Shown one piece after another: positions 36,730 to 45,607 of a stretch of 64,000 bases of DNA; within the stretch, counting starts at the first letter, position 1; the number at the start of each line of letters is the position of its first letter. Location: assembly GCF_001463885.1 (NCBI RefSeq), contig NZ_BBWQ01000011.1, positions 62,001 through 126,000 on the forward strand, read 5' to 3'. The DNA comes from Aureimonas altamirensis (GTDB lineage: Bacteria; Pseudomonadota; Alphaproteobacteria; Rhizobiales; Rhizobiaceae). Below the pieces are notes generated by a model. The model did no database searches. It worked only from the letters and a program-made list of their open reading frames with translations, and had not been told where the DNA came from. Both the position numbers and the translations under genes were made by a program.

Positions 36730-37623
36730 ATGTCCCGCGTAACCGCCAATCTTCTGCTGCTCTTCGCCGGCGCCGTGTGGGGCATGGGCTTCGTCGCGCA
36801 ATCGACCGCCATGGAGAAGATCGGTCCCTGGTCCTACAACGGGTTGCGCTTCCTGATCGGCGGACTTGCGCTGCTGCCGCTCGTGCGGATGGAGGCGCTC
36901 CGCGCCGCTGCACCCCTGTCCGGGCGGCAGTGGCGCGGCTATGTCGCCATCGGCCTATTCCTGTTTGCCGGATCGATCCTGCAGCAGATCGGGATCGTCC
37001 ATACCAGCGTCACCAATGCCGGTTTCCTGACCGGGCTTTATGTCGTGCTGACGCCGTTGCTGGCGCTGGCGCTGTTCCGCAACCGCCCGCATCCCGTCAT
37101 CCTGATGGCGGCGCCCATGGCTTTCGCCGGCATCGTATTGACGGGCGGCGGGCATCTGGGGCCCCTGTCCGGCGGCGACATGCTGGTGATGGCAGGCGCC
37201 GTGTTCTGGGCGTTGCAGATCCTGTTCATCGGCCGCTTCGCACCCGGCTCCGGCCGCCCCTTCGCCCTGTCGGCGACGCAGTTTCTGGTTGCGGCCGGGC
37301 TTTCCTTCGTCGGCGCGCTCGTTCTCGAGGATACCGGCCTTTCGGAGATCGCCGCGGCGGCACCGGAAATCCTGTATGCGGGGCTGGTATCCGTCGCATT
37401 GGGCTTCACCGTGCAGGTGGTGGCCCAACAGCATACGACGGGGCCGCAGGCGGCCGTGATGCTGTCATCGGAAACGCTTTTCGCCGGCCTGTTCGGCGCG
37501 CTCATCCTTGGCGAGCGGCTTGGCCCGGTGGCCCTGGCCGGATGCGGGCTCATCTTCGCCGCGATGCTTCTGGTGGAAGTGGGTCCAACGGCGTGGCAGG
37601 CCCGTCGCCGCAGCGGAAATTGA
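36730..37623 (+). CDS. EamA/DMT family transporter
   Basis: A 297-residue membrane protein with about ten transmembrane segments in two EamA repeats, beginning NLLLLFAGAVWGMGFVAQS and, in the second half, FWALQILFIGRFAP and VMLSSETLFAGLFGALILGE. Drug/metabolite transporters of this kind usually export amino acids or other small metabolites; the substrate is not predictable. It is divergent from the PRC-barrel gene and is followed 62 bases later by the thioesterase gene. Confidence 0.9.
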   Translation: MSRVTANLLLLFAGAVWGMGFVAQSTAMEKIGPWSYNGLRFLIGGLALLPLVRMEALRAAAPLSGRQWRGYVAIGLFLFAGSILQQIGIVHTSVTNAGFLTGLYVVLTPLLALALFRNRPHPVILMAAPMAFAGIVLTGGGHLGPLSGGDMLVMAGAVFWALQILFIGRFAPGSGRPFALSATQFLVAAGLSFVGALVLEDTGLSEIAAAAPEILYAGLVSVALGFTVQVVAQQHTTGPQAAVMLSSETLFAGLFGALILGERLGPVALAGCGLIFAAMLLVEVGPTAWQARRRSGN

Positions 37624-37685
37624 ACCCGCTGACACAGTCATGTATCTCGTTGGTCGGTACGGGGCCGCGAGGGGAGCGAACACGC

Positions 37686-38081
37686 ATGAATCAGCAGGCG
37701 AGCGAGACGCCGACGGGTGAGTTGACGGTACGGGTGCCGGCGATGCCGGCCGACGCCAACGCGGCGGGCGATATCTTCGGCGGCTGGGTCATGTCGCAGA
37801 TGGACCTGGCAGCCGGCATTCGCGGCGTCGAGCGCGCGCATGGCCGCGTCGCCACGGTTGCGGTGGACAAGCTGGTCTTCAACCGCCCCGTCAAGATCGG
37901 CGATACGTTGAACGTCTACACCGCCGTCGAGCGTGTCGGGCGCACCTCCATCCGGATCGAGGTGGAGGCCTGGGCACAGCGCTATCTGACGCGCGACCTC
38001 GTCAAGGTAACGGAAGGCGTCTTCACCATGGTCGCCCTGGATGGCGCCGGCAGCCCCACCCCGGTGCCCACCGAAGCGTGA
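37686..38081 (+). CDS. yciA: Acyl-CoA thioesterase, YciA type
   Basis: A 131-residue single hotdog-fold thioesterase. The catalytic region DANAAGDIFGGWVMSQMDLA, with the key Asp and Gly residues, is followed by VAVDKLVFNRPVKIGD, both diagnostic of the YciA group that hydrolyses a wide range of acyl-CoAs. It acts in the cytoplasm, probably as a hexamer. The ATG at 37686 follows GAGGGGAG. The downstream region to 38262 contains the iron-regulated promoter of the next operon. Confidence 0.92.
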   Translation: MNQQASETPTGELTVRVPAMPADANAAGDIFGGWVMSQMDLAAGIRGVERAHGRVATVAVDKLVFNRPVKIGDTLNVYTAVERVGRTSIRIEVEAWAQRYLTRDLVKVTEGVFTMVALDGAGSPTPVPTEA

Positions 38082-38187
38082 CCGATCCGGACGCACGCGG
38101 CACTGGCACACGGACGTAGCTGTCGCCCACCGGCAACACACGAACACCGAGGTTTACCGCCACGACCGTGACGGGCCGGAAATAACT

Positions 38188-38202
38188 TGACTCGATAGCT
38201 CA
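38188..38202. promoter_or_regulatory. IRO box (RirA-type operator)
   Basis: TGA-CTCGATAGC-TCA matches the TGA-N9-TCA iron-responsive operator bound by RirA in rhizobia. It lies 61 bases upstream of the TonB-dependent receptor start, within the only intergenic region of the siderophore uptake cluster. A CcrM site GACTC overlaps it. Iron-dependent repression is inferred from this match and the downstream genes. Confidence 0.65.
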
Positions 38203-38262
38203 TATTCATGCCTGACGGGAGCAGCCGAAGCGATCGCTGCGGCTTAGACATCCCAGTTCAGT

Positions 38263-40425
38263 ATGAGTGACGCCCCCATGACGAGCCGATCGCTTCCCTC
38301 CCCTGCCCACGGTTTCCGGCTTCGCGCGCTCAGCGCCTCGCTTCTGGCCGGGTGCACGCTCCTGGCGGCCGCGCCCCAGGCCGCAAGCGCACAGGAGACG
38401 GCCCCTACCGCGCAGAATGGCGGCGCCATCGTGCTGGATACGATCGTCGTCGAGAACAATGACGGCAGCAGCATATTCGGCGGCGGATACTATAGCGGCC
38501 TGATCGTGCAGGAGACGACCGCCGGTGGCCGCATGCCGACCTCGATGCTGGAAACGCCGGCCTCAGTGTCCGTCATCACGCCGGAGGAGCTGGCCCTGCG
38601 CAACGCGAGCAGCGTCGAAGAGGCACTCGATTACACGGCGGGCGTATCCACCGGCTTCTACGGCTCCGACGACCGTTTCGATTTCGTCCGGATCCGCGGC
38701 CTGGATGCCTATGCCTTCCGCGACGGACTTCCGCTGGGCCTGCCCTTCGGCGCCCCGCGCGAAGAGATCTATGCCTTCGACAATATCGAGGTTCTGCGCG
38801 GCGCCAACTCCAGCGGCTTCGGCCTTGCCGCCCCCGGCGGGGCGATCAATTACATCACCAAGCGCCCACGGCGGGATACGTTCGGCGAAGTCTATGTGAC
38901 GGGCGGCTCCTTCAACCACAAGGAGATCGGGTTCGACGGCGGCACCAATCTGACCGCCGACGACACGGTCTCGGTGCGCGTCACCGGCAAGCTGCAGGAC
39001 GCCGACAAGGAATACGACTTCTCCAATGATGACGAGAAGTTCTTCCAGGGCGGCATCACATGGCGCCCCACGGCATTCACCAACCTCAGCATCGTCTACG
39101 ATCACCTCTACATCGACAGCGTACCGGGCGGCGGCGGCCATCCGATCGGCTACGATTTCGGACGAAGCCAGTTCTTCGGCGAGCCGTCGTACAATTATCG
39201 CGGCACGCAGCGCGACACGGTCAGCCTTTTCTTCGACCATGATTTCGACAATGGCTTCTCGATCGCGTCGACGGCGCGCTACTCCAGCACGGACAGCGAT
39301 TACGGCTATGCCTATATCGCCCGTTCGCCGGCGCCGGGCTCTTCCCTCGCGGGCCGCTCCTTCTTCGGCAACGACAGCGGGGCTGACGTCTTCGTGGGCG
39401 ATGTCCACGGCCTTTACGAAACCACCTTCGAGAACATCAAGAGCCGCACACTCTTCGGCTTCGAGTATCGCGACGCATCGGGCGACAACGACACGCTGTT
39501 CGGGGCCGCGCCGTCCATCGATATACGCAACCCCATCTACACGGGCGGTCCGTCCTCCGTGCCCCTGCTCTCCAGCCAGCGCACCGACCAGCGCACGCGG
39601 GCCCTCTACGCCCAGGAAGAGCTGACCTTCTTCGACCGCCTGATCGCCACGGCGGGCATCCGCAACGACTGGCTCGATCTGGAGCAGACCAACAAGCTGA
39701 CGGATGTCACCCTGTCCGACGACCTCAGCGAGACGACGGGCCGCTTCGGCCTGACCTACCTCGTGACCAACGAGTTCGCGGTGTTCGGCAGCTATTCGGA
39801 GTCGGTCGTGCCGGCCGCCATCGGCGTCGCGCCGGAGACGGGCGAGCAGTATGAAGTCGGTGTCAAGTACCAACCGGATGCCTTCCCCGGGCTCATCACC
39901 GCATCGATCTACGATCTGAAGCGCGACAACCTCACCCGCACCGACCCGATCACGCTGCAGCGCGTGCCGATCGGCGAGATCGAGGTGCGCGGCCTCGACA
40001 TCGAAGCCAAGGCAGAGCTGCCGCACAACTTCAACCTCATCGGCAGCTACTCCTACCTGGACTCCGAGATCGTCGAAAACGGCACGCTCGGCAATGAAGG
40101 CAACCGGCCCGCCTTCGTGCCGGAGCACATCGCCTCTGCATTCCTGACCTACACGCTTCCGGCATCCGGATGGCGCGGCAACCTGACCTTCGGCGTCGGC
40201 GCCCGCTACGAGGGCCAGTACTACTTCGACGACGCCAATACGATCGGTGTCGGCGGCCATACGGAGTTCGACGCGGTGCTGGTGTACGAGATCGCCGAAA
40301 ACGCCACTCTGCAGGCCAATGCGCGAAACCTGTTCGACAAGAAGTACGTCGCCTATGGCGGCTTCGGAGCCGATTTCTACAACACGGGGCAGGAGCTCGA
40401 CGTGACCCTGCGTTACACGTGGTAA
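38263..40425 (+). CDS. TonB-dependent siderophore receptor (FhuA-like)
   Basis: A 720-residue outer-membrane receptor. A signal peptide (cleavage probably after ASAQ at about residue 44) precedes a plug domain with TPASVSVITPEELALRNASS, RIRGLDAYAFRDGLPLG and LRGANSSGFGLAAPGGAINY. A 22-strand barrel follows and ends in the aromatic RYTW. The plug pattern places it with hydroxamate-type siderophore receptors such as FhuA and FoxA, though the ligand is not certain. There is no N-terminal STN signalling domain, so control is probably by iron through the upstream IRO box. It heads an operon with the periplasmic and inner-membrane parts of the uptake system. Confidence 0.93.
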   Translation: MSDAPMTSRSLPSPAHGFRLRALSASLLAGCTLLAAAPQAASAQETAPTAQNGGAIVLDTIVVENNDGSSIFGGGYYSGLIVQETTAGGRMPTSMLETPASVSVITPEELALRNASSVEEALDYTAGVSTGFYGSDDRFDFVRIRGLDAYAFRDGLPLGLPFGAPREEIYAFDNIEVLRGANSSGFGLAAPGGAINYITKRPRRDTFGEVYVTGGSFNHKEIGFDGGTNLTADDTVSVRVTGKLQDADKEYDFSNDDEKFFQGGITWRPTAFTNLSIVYDHLYIDSVPGGGGHPIGYDFGRSQFFGEPSYNYRGTQRDTVSLFFDHDFDNGFSIASTARYSSTDSDYGYAYIARSPAPGSSLAGRSFFGNDSGADVFVGDVHGLYETTFENIKSRTLFGFEYRDASGDNDTLFGAAPSIDIRNPIYTGGPSSVPLLSSQRTDQRTRALYAQEELTFFDRLIATAGIRNDWLDLEQTNKLTDVTLSDDLSETTGRFGLTYLVTNEFAVFGSYSESVVPAAIGVAPETGEQYEVGVKYQPDAFPGLITASIYDLKRDNLTRTDPITLQRVPIGEIEVRGLDIEAKAELPHNFNLIGSYSYLDSEIVENGTLGNEGNRPAFVPEHIASAFLTYTLPASGWRGNLTFGVGARYEGQYYFDDANTIGVGGHTEFDAVLVYEIAENATLQANARNLFDKKYVAYGGFGADFYNTGQELDVTLRYTW

Positions 40426-40439
40426 GGGCCGCCGCGACA

Positions 40440-41438
40440 ATGAGAACGAAGCTGTATCGCCGGTTTTCGGCCGTCCTGCTGGTGCTTGCCGCCCTCGGTT
40501 GTGCGATGGCGGCGGCCAGGGCCGAACAGACCTACCCGATCGTCATCGAGCACGCGCTGGGAACGACCGTCATCGAACGGAAGCCGGAACGGGTTGCTGC
40601 CGTTTCCTGGGCCAATCACGAGGTGCCCCTGGCGCTCGGAGTCATCCCCGTCGGCTTTGCGCGCGCCAATTTCGGCGACGACGACGATGACGGGCTTCTG
40701 CCCTGGGTGGCCGAAAAGCTGGCCGAACTCGGCGGCCAGCCCCCCGCCATCTTCGACGAGGGCGACGGCATCGATTTCGAGGCCGTCGCGGCCAGCCGGC
40801 CGGACGTCATCCTGGCCGCCTATTCCGGGCTGAGCCAGGCGGATTACGACACCCTGTCCCAGATCGCCCCCGTGGTCGCCTATCCGCAGGCGCCGTGGGC
40901 CACGGATTGGCGCGAGATGATCCGGCTCAACAGCATGGGCATCGGCATGGAGACGCAGGGCGAAGAGCTGATCGCGCGGCTGGAGGCGGAGATATCCGAG
41001 ACGACGGCGGCGTATCCGAAGCTTGCCGGCAAGACCGCGATGTTCGTGACGCACATCAATCCGCTCGATCTCAGTACCATCAATTTCTATACGGCCAACG
41101 ACACCCGCGTGAAGTTCTTCGAGGATCTCGGCCTTGCCTCTCCGAAAAGCGTTCGGGAGGCGTCGGCAAGCGGGCTGTTCTCCGGCTCGATCAGCGCCGA
41201 GCGCGTCGACCTTTTCGACGATGTCGATATCGTCGTCACCTATGGCGACCCTGCCGCCATCGAGCAGGTGAAGTCCAACGCCCTGATCGGAACGCTGCCG
41301 GCAATCCGCAACGGTGCCGTCATCGGCCTCGGGCGCGACCCCGTCGGAACGGCGGCCAATCCGACGCCGCTGTCCATATCGTGGGTGCTCAAGGATTACG
41401 TGCGGCTGCTGGCAGAGGCTGCCGCCAAGGCCGAATGA
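40440..41438 (+). CDS. Iron-siderophore periplasmic binding protein (FhuD-like)
   Basis: A 332-residue solute-binding protein of the iron-siderophore class III fold. The signal peptide has the core SAVLLVLAALGCAMAAARA; the mature N-terminus has IVIEHALGTTVIERKPERVA, then a helical backbone linker region and SRPDVILAAYSGLSQADYD, as in FepB/FhuD relatives. It carries the siderophore complex from the receptor to the permease. The ATG at 40440 is 14 bases after the receptor stop; its own stop overlaps the first permease start (ATGA). Confidence 0.92.
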   Translation: MRTKLYRRFSAVLLVLAALGCAMAAARAEQTYPIVIEHALGTTVIERKPERVAAVSWANHEVPLALGVIPVGFARANFGDDDDDGLLPWVAEKLAELGGQPPAIFDEGDGIDFEAVAASRPDVILAAYSGLSQADYDTLSQIAPVVAYPQAPWATDWREMIRLNSMGIGMETQGEELIARLEAEISETTAAYPKLAGKTAMFVTHINPLDLSTINFYTANDTRVKFFEDLGLASPKSVREASASGLFSGSISAERVDLFDDVDIVVTYGDPAAIEQVKSNALIGTLPAIRNGAVIGLGRDPVGTAANPTPLSISWVLKDYVRLLAEAAAKAE

Positions 41439-42478
41439 CGCAAGGCGCCGGCCCCATCGCAAAGGTCGTACCGGTTCGACGGCAGTCGAACCGGCTGCGA
41501 AGCCTGTGCCTGCTCGGGGCGCTGATCGCGCTTTCCTTCGCCTGCGCGCTGTCGCTGGCGGTGGGCACCCGCGTGACGAGCTGGTCGGACGTCGCCACGG
41601 CGCTGTCCGGTGGCGGCGACGAGCTGCTTCGGGCGACGATCGATCTGCGCATCCCACGAACGCTGCTGGCCGTTCTGGCAGGGGCCGCACTTGCGCTGTC
41701 CGGCGCCGTGATGCAAGGCATGACGCGCAATCCCCTGGCCGATCCCGGCATTCTCGGCGTCAACACCGGCGCGACGCTGGCGGTCGTCATCGGTATTGTC
41801 TGGTTCGGCATGTCCACGCCTTACGAATTCGTATGGACCGCCATCCTGGGCGCCGCCGCCACGGCCGTCTTCGTCTACACCATAGGGTCGCTCGGGCGCG
41901 GCGGTGCCACGCCCCTCAAGCTGGCCCTGGCCGGCGCGGCCACGTCGATCGCGTTTTCCTCGCTGGTGATCGCCGTCATCCTTCCGCGCAACGATATCGC
42001 CGGCGGAATCCAGGCCTGGCAGATCGGCGGCGTCGGCGGCGCGACGATGGAGCGGACCCTGGCCATCCTGCCGATATTCGTTGCGGGTTTCGTCATCAGC
42101 CTGCTCTGCGCCCGCAAACTGAACCTTCTGGCCCTCGGCGACGATCTCGCCGCCGGGCTGGGCGAGCGGGTTGCGCTGGCGCGCATCGGCGCGGCCACCG
42201 GCGCGATACTGCTGTGCGGTGCGGCCACATCCCTGTGCGGGCCCATCGGCTTCGTCGGGCTTGTCGTCCCGCATGCTTGCAGATTGCTGGTCGGCATCGA
42301 CCATCGCTGGCTGCTGCCGGCCTGCGCCATCGCGGGCGGGGCCCTTCTGACCGCGGCGGACATCATGGGGCGCATCCTTGCCCGGCCGGCGGAGCTGGAC
42401 GTCGGCATCGTGACCGCGCTGATCGGCGCGCCGCTCTTCATCTGGATCGTCCGCCGCCGCCGGGTGCGCGAACTGTGA
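41435..42478 (+). CDS. Iron-siderophore ABC transporter permease (FecC type)
   Basis: A 347-residue FecCD-family inner-membrane permease with about nine to ten transmembrane segments. Signature segments are LRIPRTLLAVLAGAALALSG, MTRNPLADPGILGVNTGA and GPIGFVGLVVPHACRLLVG, the last being part of the ATPase docking loop. The start overlaps the preceding stop, and its own stop overlaps a GTG start of the second permease. Together they should form a heterodimeric channel of the BtuC/FecCD type. Confidence 0.94.
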   Translation: MTQGAGPIAKVVPVRRQSNRLRSLCLLGALIALSFACALSLAVGTRVTSWSDVATALSGGGDELLRATIDLRIPRTLLAVLAGAALALSGAVMQGMTRNPLADPGILGVNTGATLAVVIGIVWFGMSTPYEFVWTAILGAAATAVFVYTIGSLGRGGATPLKLALAGAATSIAFSSLVIAVILPRNDIAGGIQAWQIGGVGGATMERTLAILPIFVAGFVISLLCARKLNLLALGDDLAAGLGERVALARIGAATGAILLCGAATSLCGPIGFVGLVVPHACRLLVGIDHRWLLPACAIAGGALLTAADIMGRILARPAELDVGIVTALIGAPLFIWIVRRRRVREL

Positions 42479-43509
42479 GCGCGGCAACCTCAACCACGAT
42501 CGCCGCCATCCGCAGCGGGCAGGCACGGCGCCGGCTTGGCCTGCGGGCGTTTCTCGTCTCCCTTCTTGCCGTCATCTTCGCGCTGTCGCTGATGTTCGGC
42601 CAATCCTACGTGCCGGCAGGCGACGTCGTCCGCGTGCTGATGGGCGAGCCCGTCGCCGGGGTCGGCTTCACCGTGGGCACCTTGCGTCTGCCGCGCGCCG
42701 TGCTGTCTCTTCTTGCCGGTCTCAGCTTCGGCCTCGCCGGGGTCGCCTTCCAGTTGATGCTGCGCAATCCGCTGGCCAGTCCGGACATTATCGGCATCAG
42801 TTCGGGCGCAAGTGCCGCCGCGGTCTTTTCCATCGTCGTCCTGGCGCTCAGCGGGCCCGTCGTCTCGCTCATGGCCGTTCTGGCCGGGCTCGCCGTCGCG
42901 CTGCTGATCTACCTTCTGTCGATCCGCAACGGGCAGGCCGGAACCCGCCTGATCCTGATCGGCATCGGCATTTCCGCGATGGTGCAGAGTTTCATCGCCT
43001 ATCTGCTGCTCCACGCCCCGGAATGGAGCCGCCAGGAAGCGATCCGTTGGCTGACGGGCAGCGTCAACGGCGCCAGGCTGGACCAGGCGCTGCCGCTTCT
43101 GGCCGCCCTGATCCTGTTCGGGACGCTGCTCCTGTCCCGCACGCGCGACCTCGAGGCGCTGCGCATGGGCGACGATATGGCCGCCGCCCTCGGCACGCGC
43201 GTTTCCGCAACGCGGATCGTGGTGATGATCTCGGCAGTCGGCATGATCGCGGTCGCCACGGCAGTGACGGGGCCGATCGCCTTCGTCTCGTTCCTGGCCG
43301 GCCCCATCGCGGCGCGGATCGCCGGGTCCAACGGCTCGCTGCTGGTACCCTCGGCGCTGGTCGGCGCGATCCTTGTTCTGGCGGGCGATTTCTGCGGCCA
43401 GTACCTGTTGCCGAGCCGCCTGCCTGTCGGCGTCGTGACGGGCGCCCTCGGAGCGCCCTATCTGCTCTATCTCATCATTCGCACCAATCGTACGGGGAGA
43501 TCGCTGTGA
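42475..43509 (+). CDS. Iron-siderophore ABC transporter permease (FecD type)
   Basis: A 344-residue second FecCD permease. Family segments are LRLPRAVLSLLAGLSFGLAG, MLRNPLASPDIIGISSGASA and GPIAFVSFLAGPIAARIAG. The frame begins with GTG at 42475, inside the overlap with the preceding stop (GTGA), and ends in another GTGA overlap with the ATPase gene. This tight arrangement suggests fixed stoichiometry with its partner. Confidence 0.93.
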   Translation: MSAATSTTIAAIRSGQARRRLGLRAFLVSLLAVIFALSLMFGQSYVPAGDVVRVLMGEPVAGVGFTVGTLRLPRAVLSLLAGLSFGLAGVAFQLMLRNPLASPDIIGISSGASAAAVFSIVVLALSGPVVSLMAVLAGLAVALLIYLLSIRNGQAGTRLILIGIGISAMVQSFIAYLLLHAPEWSRQEAIRWLTGSVNGARLDQALPLLAALILFGTLLLSRTRDLEALRMGDDMAAALGTRVSATRIVVMISAVGMIAVATAVTGPIAFVSFLAGPIAARIAGSNGSLLVPSALVGAILVLAGDFCGQYLLPSRLPVGVVTGALGAPYLLYLIIRTNRTGRSL

Positions 43510-44345
43510 CGGATCGTGGATTGACCGTCAGCCAACTCGTGGCGGGCTATGGAGGCGCAACCATACTCCATGGGCTGGACCTTGCGATCGCAGCGGGCCG
43601 GGTCACCGCGATCGTCGGGGCAAACGCCTGCGGCAAGTCGACCTTGCTGCGCGCCGCGTCCCGCCTGCTGCGCCCGCAGGGCGGGCATGTCCTGCTGGAC
43701 GGCAAGGATATCCACGCGACGGCCCCGCGCGAGCTTGCACGCAGGCTGGGCCTGCTTCCGCAATCGCCGATCGCGCCGGAGGGCATCACCGTGCTCGATC
43801 TCGTCGGCCGTGGCCGCAACCCCCATATGGGCCTCCTGTCCCGATGGAGCCGGGCCGACGAAGATGCCGTGACGGCGGCGCTGGAAGCCACCAAAACCAT
43901 GGAGCTCGCGGAACGCCCCGTCGACGAACTTTCGGGTGGACAGCGCCAGAGAGTGTGGATCGCCATGGCATTGGCGCAGCAGACCGACGTGCTTCTGCTG
44001 GACGAGCCGACCACCTTCCTGGATATCCGCCATCAGGTCGAGGTTCTCGACCTTCTCATCGACCTCAATGAGAAACGGGGCACGACCATCGTCATGGTGC
44101 TGCACGATCTCAACCTGGCGTCACGCTATTGCGACGCGCTCATCGCCATGGCAGACGGGCGCCTGCACGCCATGGGTCCGCCCGAGGCCGTGCTGACGGA
44201 AGCGATGGTGCACCATGTGTTCGGCATCCACAGCCGCATCGTCGCGGATCCGCTTTCGGGCCGGCCCATGATGCTGCCCATCGGCCGCCACCGCATGACA
44301 CCGGCCCCCGTGCCGGACCAATCCACCCGGGAGAGCGACGCATGA
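43506..44345 (+). CDS. Iron-siderophore ABC transporter ATPase (FecE/FhuC type)
   Basis: A 279-residue ATP-binding subunit. Walker A is GANACGKST, a variant common in siderophore ATPases; the signature is LSGGQRQRVWIAMA, Walker B VLLLDEPTTFLD and the switch His is in MVLHDLN. It starts with GTG in the GTGA overlap with the second permease and ends overlapping the siderophore-interacting protein (ATGA). It is the only siderophore-type ATPase in the window, and the second uptake cluster at 54-61 kb lacks one, so it may serve both. Confidence 0.94.
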   Translation: MTDRGLTVSQLVAGYGGATILHGLDLAIAAGRVTAIVGANACGKSTLLRAASRLLRPQGGHVLLDGKDIHATAPRELARRLGLLPQSPIAPEGITVLDLVGRGRNPHMGLLSRWSRADEDAVTAALEATKTMELAERPVDELSGGQRQRVWIAMALAQQTDVLLLDEPTTFLDIRHQVEVLDLLIDLNEKRGTTIVMVLHDLNLASRYCDALIAMADGRLHAMGPPEAVLTEAMVHHVFGIHSRIVADPLSGRPMMLPIGRHRMTPAPVPDQSTRESDA

Positions 44346-45403
44346 GTGGACATTTCGCCTTCAGGCTTGCCGGCGCGGCGACGCCGGCCGATGGCCGGCG
44401 CATGCTCGATGAAGTCTGCGACCATTTCGTCGAGCATGCGGAGGTGCGGCGTGTCGGCGATACCGCCACACTGACGGACGAGCTTGGATCGACGGTGCTT
44501 CGCCTTGTGGGCGAACGCATCGAGATCGAGCTGGCCTCTCCGTCGCAGGCCGAGCTGGACCTCAGCCGCAACCACCTGGCCGAGCACATGTTCTATTTCG
44601 CCGGTGCGGAACCGCTGGACCTGACCTGGCGGGCGCCCCCACCGCAGGGGGTGATTGCGAACCTCCATGAAGCCACGGTCGTCGCCGCTTATGACGTCAC
44701 CCGCAACATGCGCCGTGTGGTCTTCCGGTGCGCCGATATCGAGCCCTTCCTGCACGGCGATATCCATGTTCGATTGCTGATTCCCGCCCGTGGCCGCGAA
44801 CCCGTCTGGCCGGGCTACCGCGCAGACGGCCGGGTCGATTGGCCCGAGGGCGAGGATGCGCCCGTGGTTCGCGCCTACACGATCCGCGCGGTGGATGCGG
44901 CGCGCTGCGAGCTGTCCATCGACTTCCTGCAGCATCCATCCTCCCACGGCCCCACGCCGGGAGCGGATTTCGCCCGCGATGCCAAAGCGGGCGAGCGTGT
45001 CGCCCTGCTGGGTCCGGGCAGCGGCGGCATACCCCGCGCGCAGTCGATCCTGCTTGCCGGCGACGAAAGTGCGCTGCCGGCCATCGCGCGGATCGTGGAG
45101 GAACTGCCCCCCGGCGCGTCCGCAAGAGCGATCATCGAAGTGGAAGATGCCGGCGAAGAGCGGTATCTGCCGCGCATCGAGGGGCTGGACGTGACCTGGC
45201 TGCATCGCAGCGGCTACGCGCCGGACGAGGGCGGCAGGCTCGGCCAGGCCATCGGCGCGGCCATCGAAAACATGTCGGGCGATACGTTTGTCTTCGTGGC
45301 CTGCGAAAAGCAGGATGTCCGCTCTGTTCGCACGCTCCTGAAGCGTCGTGGCCACGCGCGCGGGAACATGTATGTGGCCTGGTACTGGGAGCGCCAGGCT
45401 TAG
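44342..45403 (+). CDS. DUF2218 and siderophore-interacting protein fusion (ViuB-like ferric reductase)
   Basis: A 353-residue cytoplasmic protein. The first 95 residues resemble the DUF2218 domain, with RRMLDEVCDHFVEHAEVRR and SRNHLAEHMFYFAG. The rest is a siderophore-interacting flavoprotein with the FAD motif VRAYTIRAVDAARCELSIDF and the nucleotide-side ILLAGDESALPAIARIVEELP, ending MYVAWYWERQA. Such proteins reduce Fe(III) in the imported siderophore so that the iron is released. It is the last gene of the operon and is followed by a strong hairpin. Confidence 0.92.
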   Translation: MSGHFAFRLAGAATPADGRRMLDEVCDHFVEHAEVRRVGDTATLTDELGSTVLRLVGERIEIELASPSQAELDLSRNHLAEHMFYFAGAEPLDLTWRAPPPQGVIANLHEATVVAAYDVTRNMRRVVFRCADIEPFLHGDIHVRLLIPARGREPVWPGYRADGRVDWPEGEDAPVVRAYTIRAVDAARCELSIDFLQHPSSHGPTPGADFARDAKAGERVALLGPGSGGIPRAQSILLAGDESALPAIARIVEELPPGASARAIIEVEDAGEERYLPRIEGLDVTWLHRSGYAPDEGGRLGQAIGAAIENMSGDTFVFVACEKQDVRSVRTLLKRRGHARGNMYVAWYWERQA

Positions 45404-45416
45404 GGCCGGACCGTGC

Positions 45417-45443
45417 CCGCCGCCGCCATACACGCGGCGGCGG
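45417..45443 (+). terminator. GC-rich hairpin at the end of the siderophore operon
   Basis: A perfect ten-base stem CCGCCGCCGC / GCGGCGGCGG with a seven-base loop begins 13 bases past the last stop codon. There is no T-run. Position and stability fit the 3' end of the six-gene uptake operon. Confidence 0.6.
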
Positions 45444-45607
45444 CCGCAGTCGAATGCCATCCCCCATACGCAGAACCCAAGGGAGATCGCCTCTCAATCC
45501 CCGCAAACTCAAGCGGACGAGTGCCACTGTAGGGCGTGTTTGGTAAGCGAAAGATGAAGATCATCGCAGGCCTTTTCACGACCGTGGCAACGGCCCATAT
45601 TCCCGCC

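Noticed and set aside
38563-40440. 625-codon minus-strand frame opposite the TonB-dependent receptor
   Set aside because: The opposite strand encodes a full receptor with plug and barrel motifs; the antisense product shows only repetitive Val/Ala/Glu composition.
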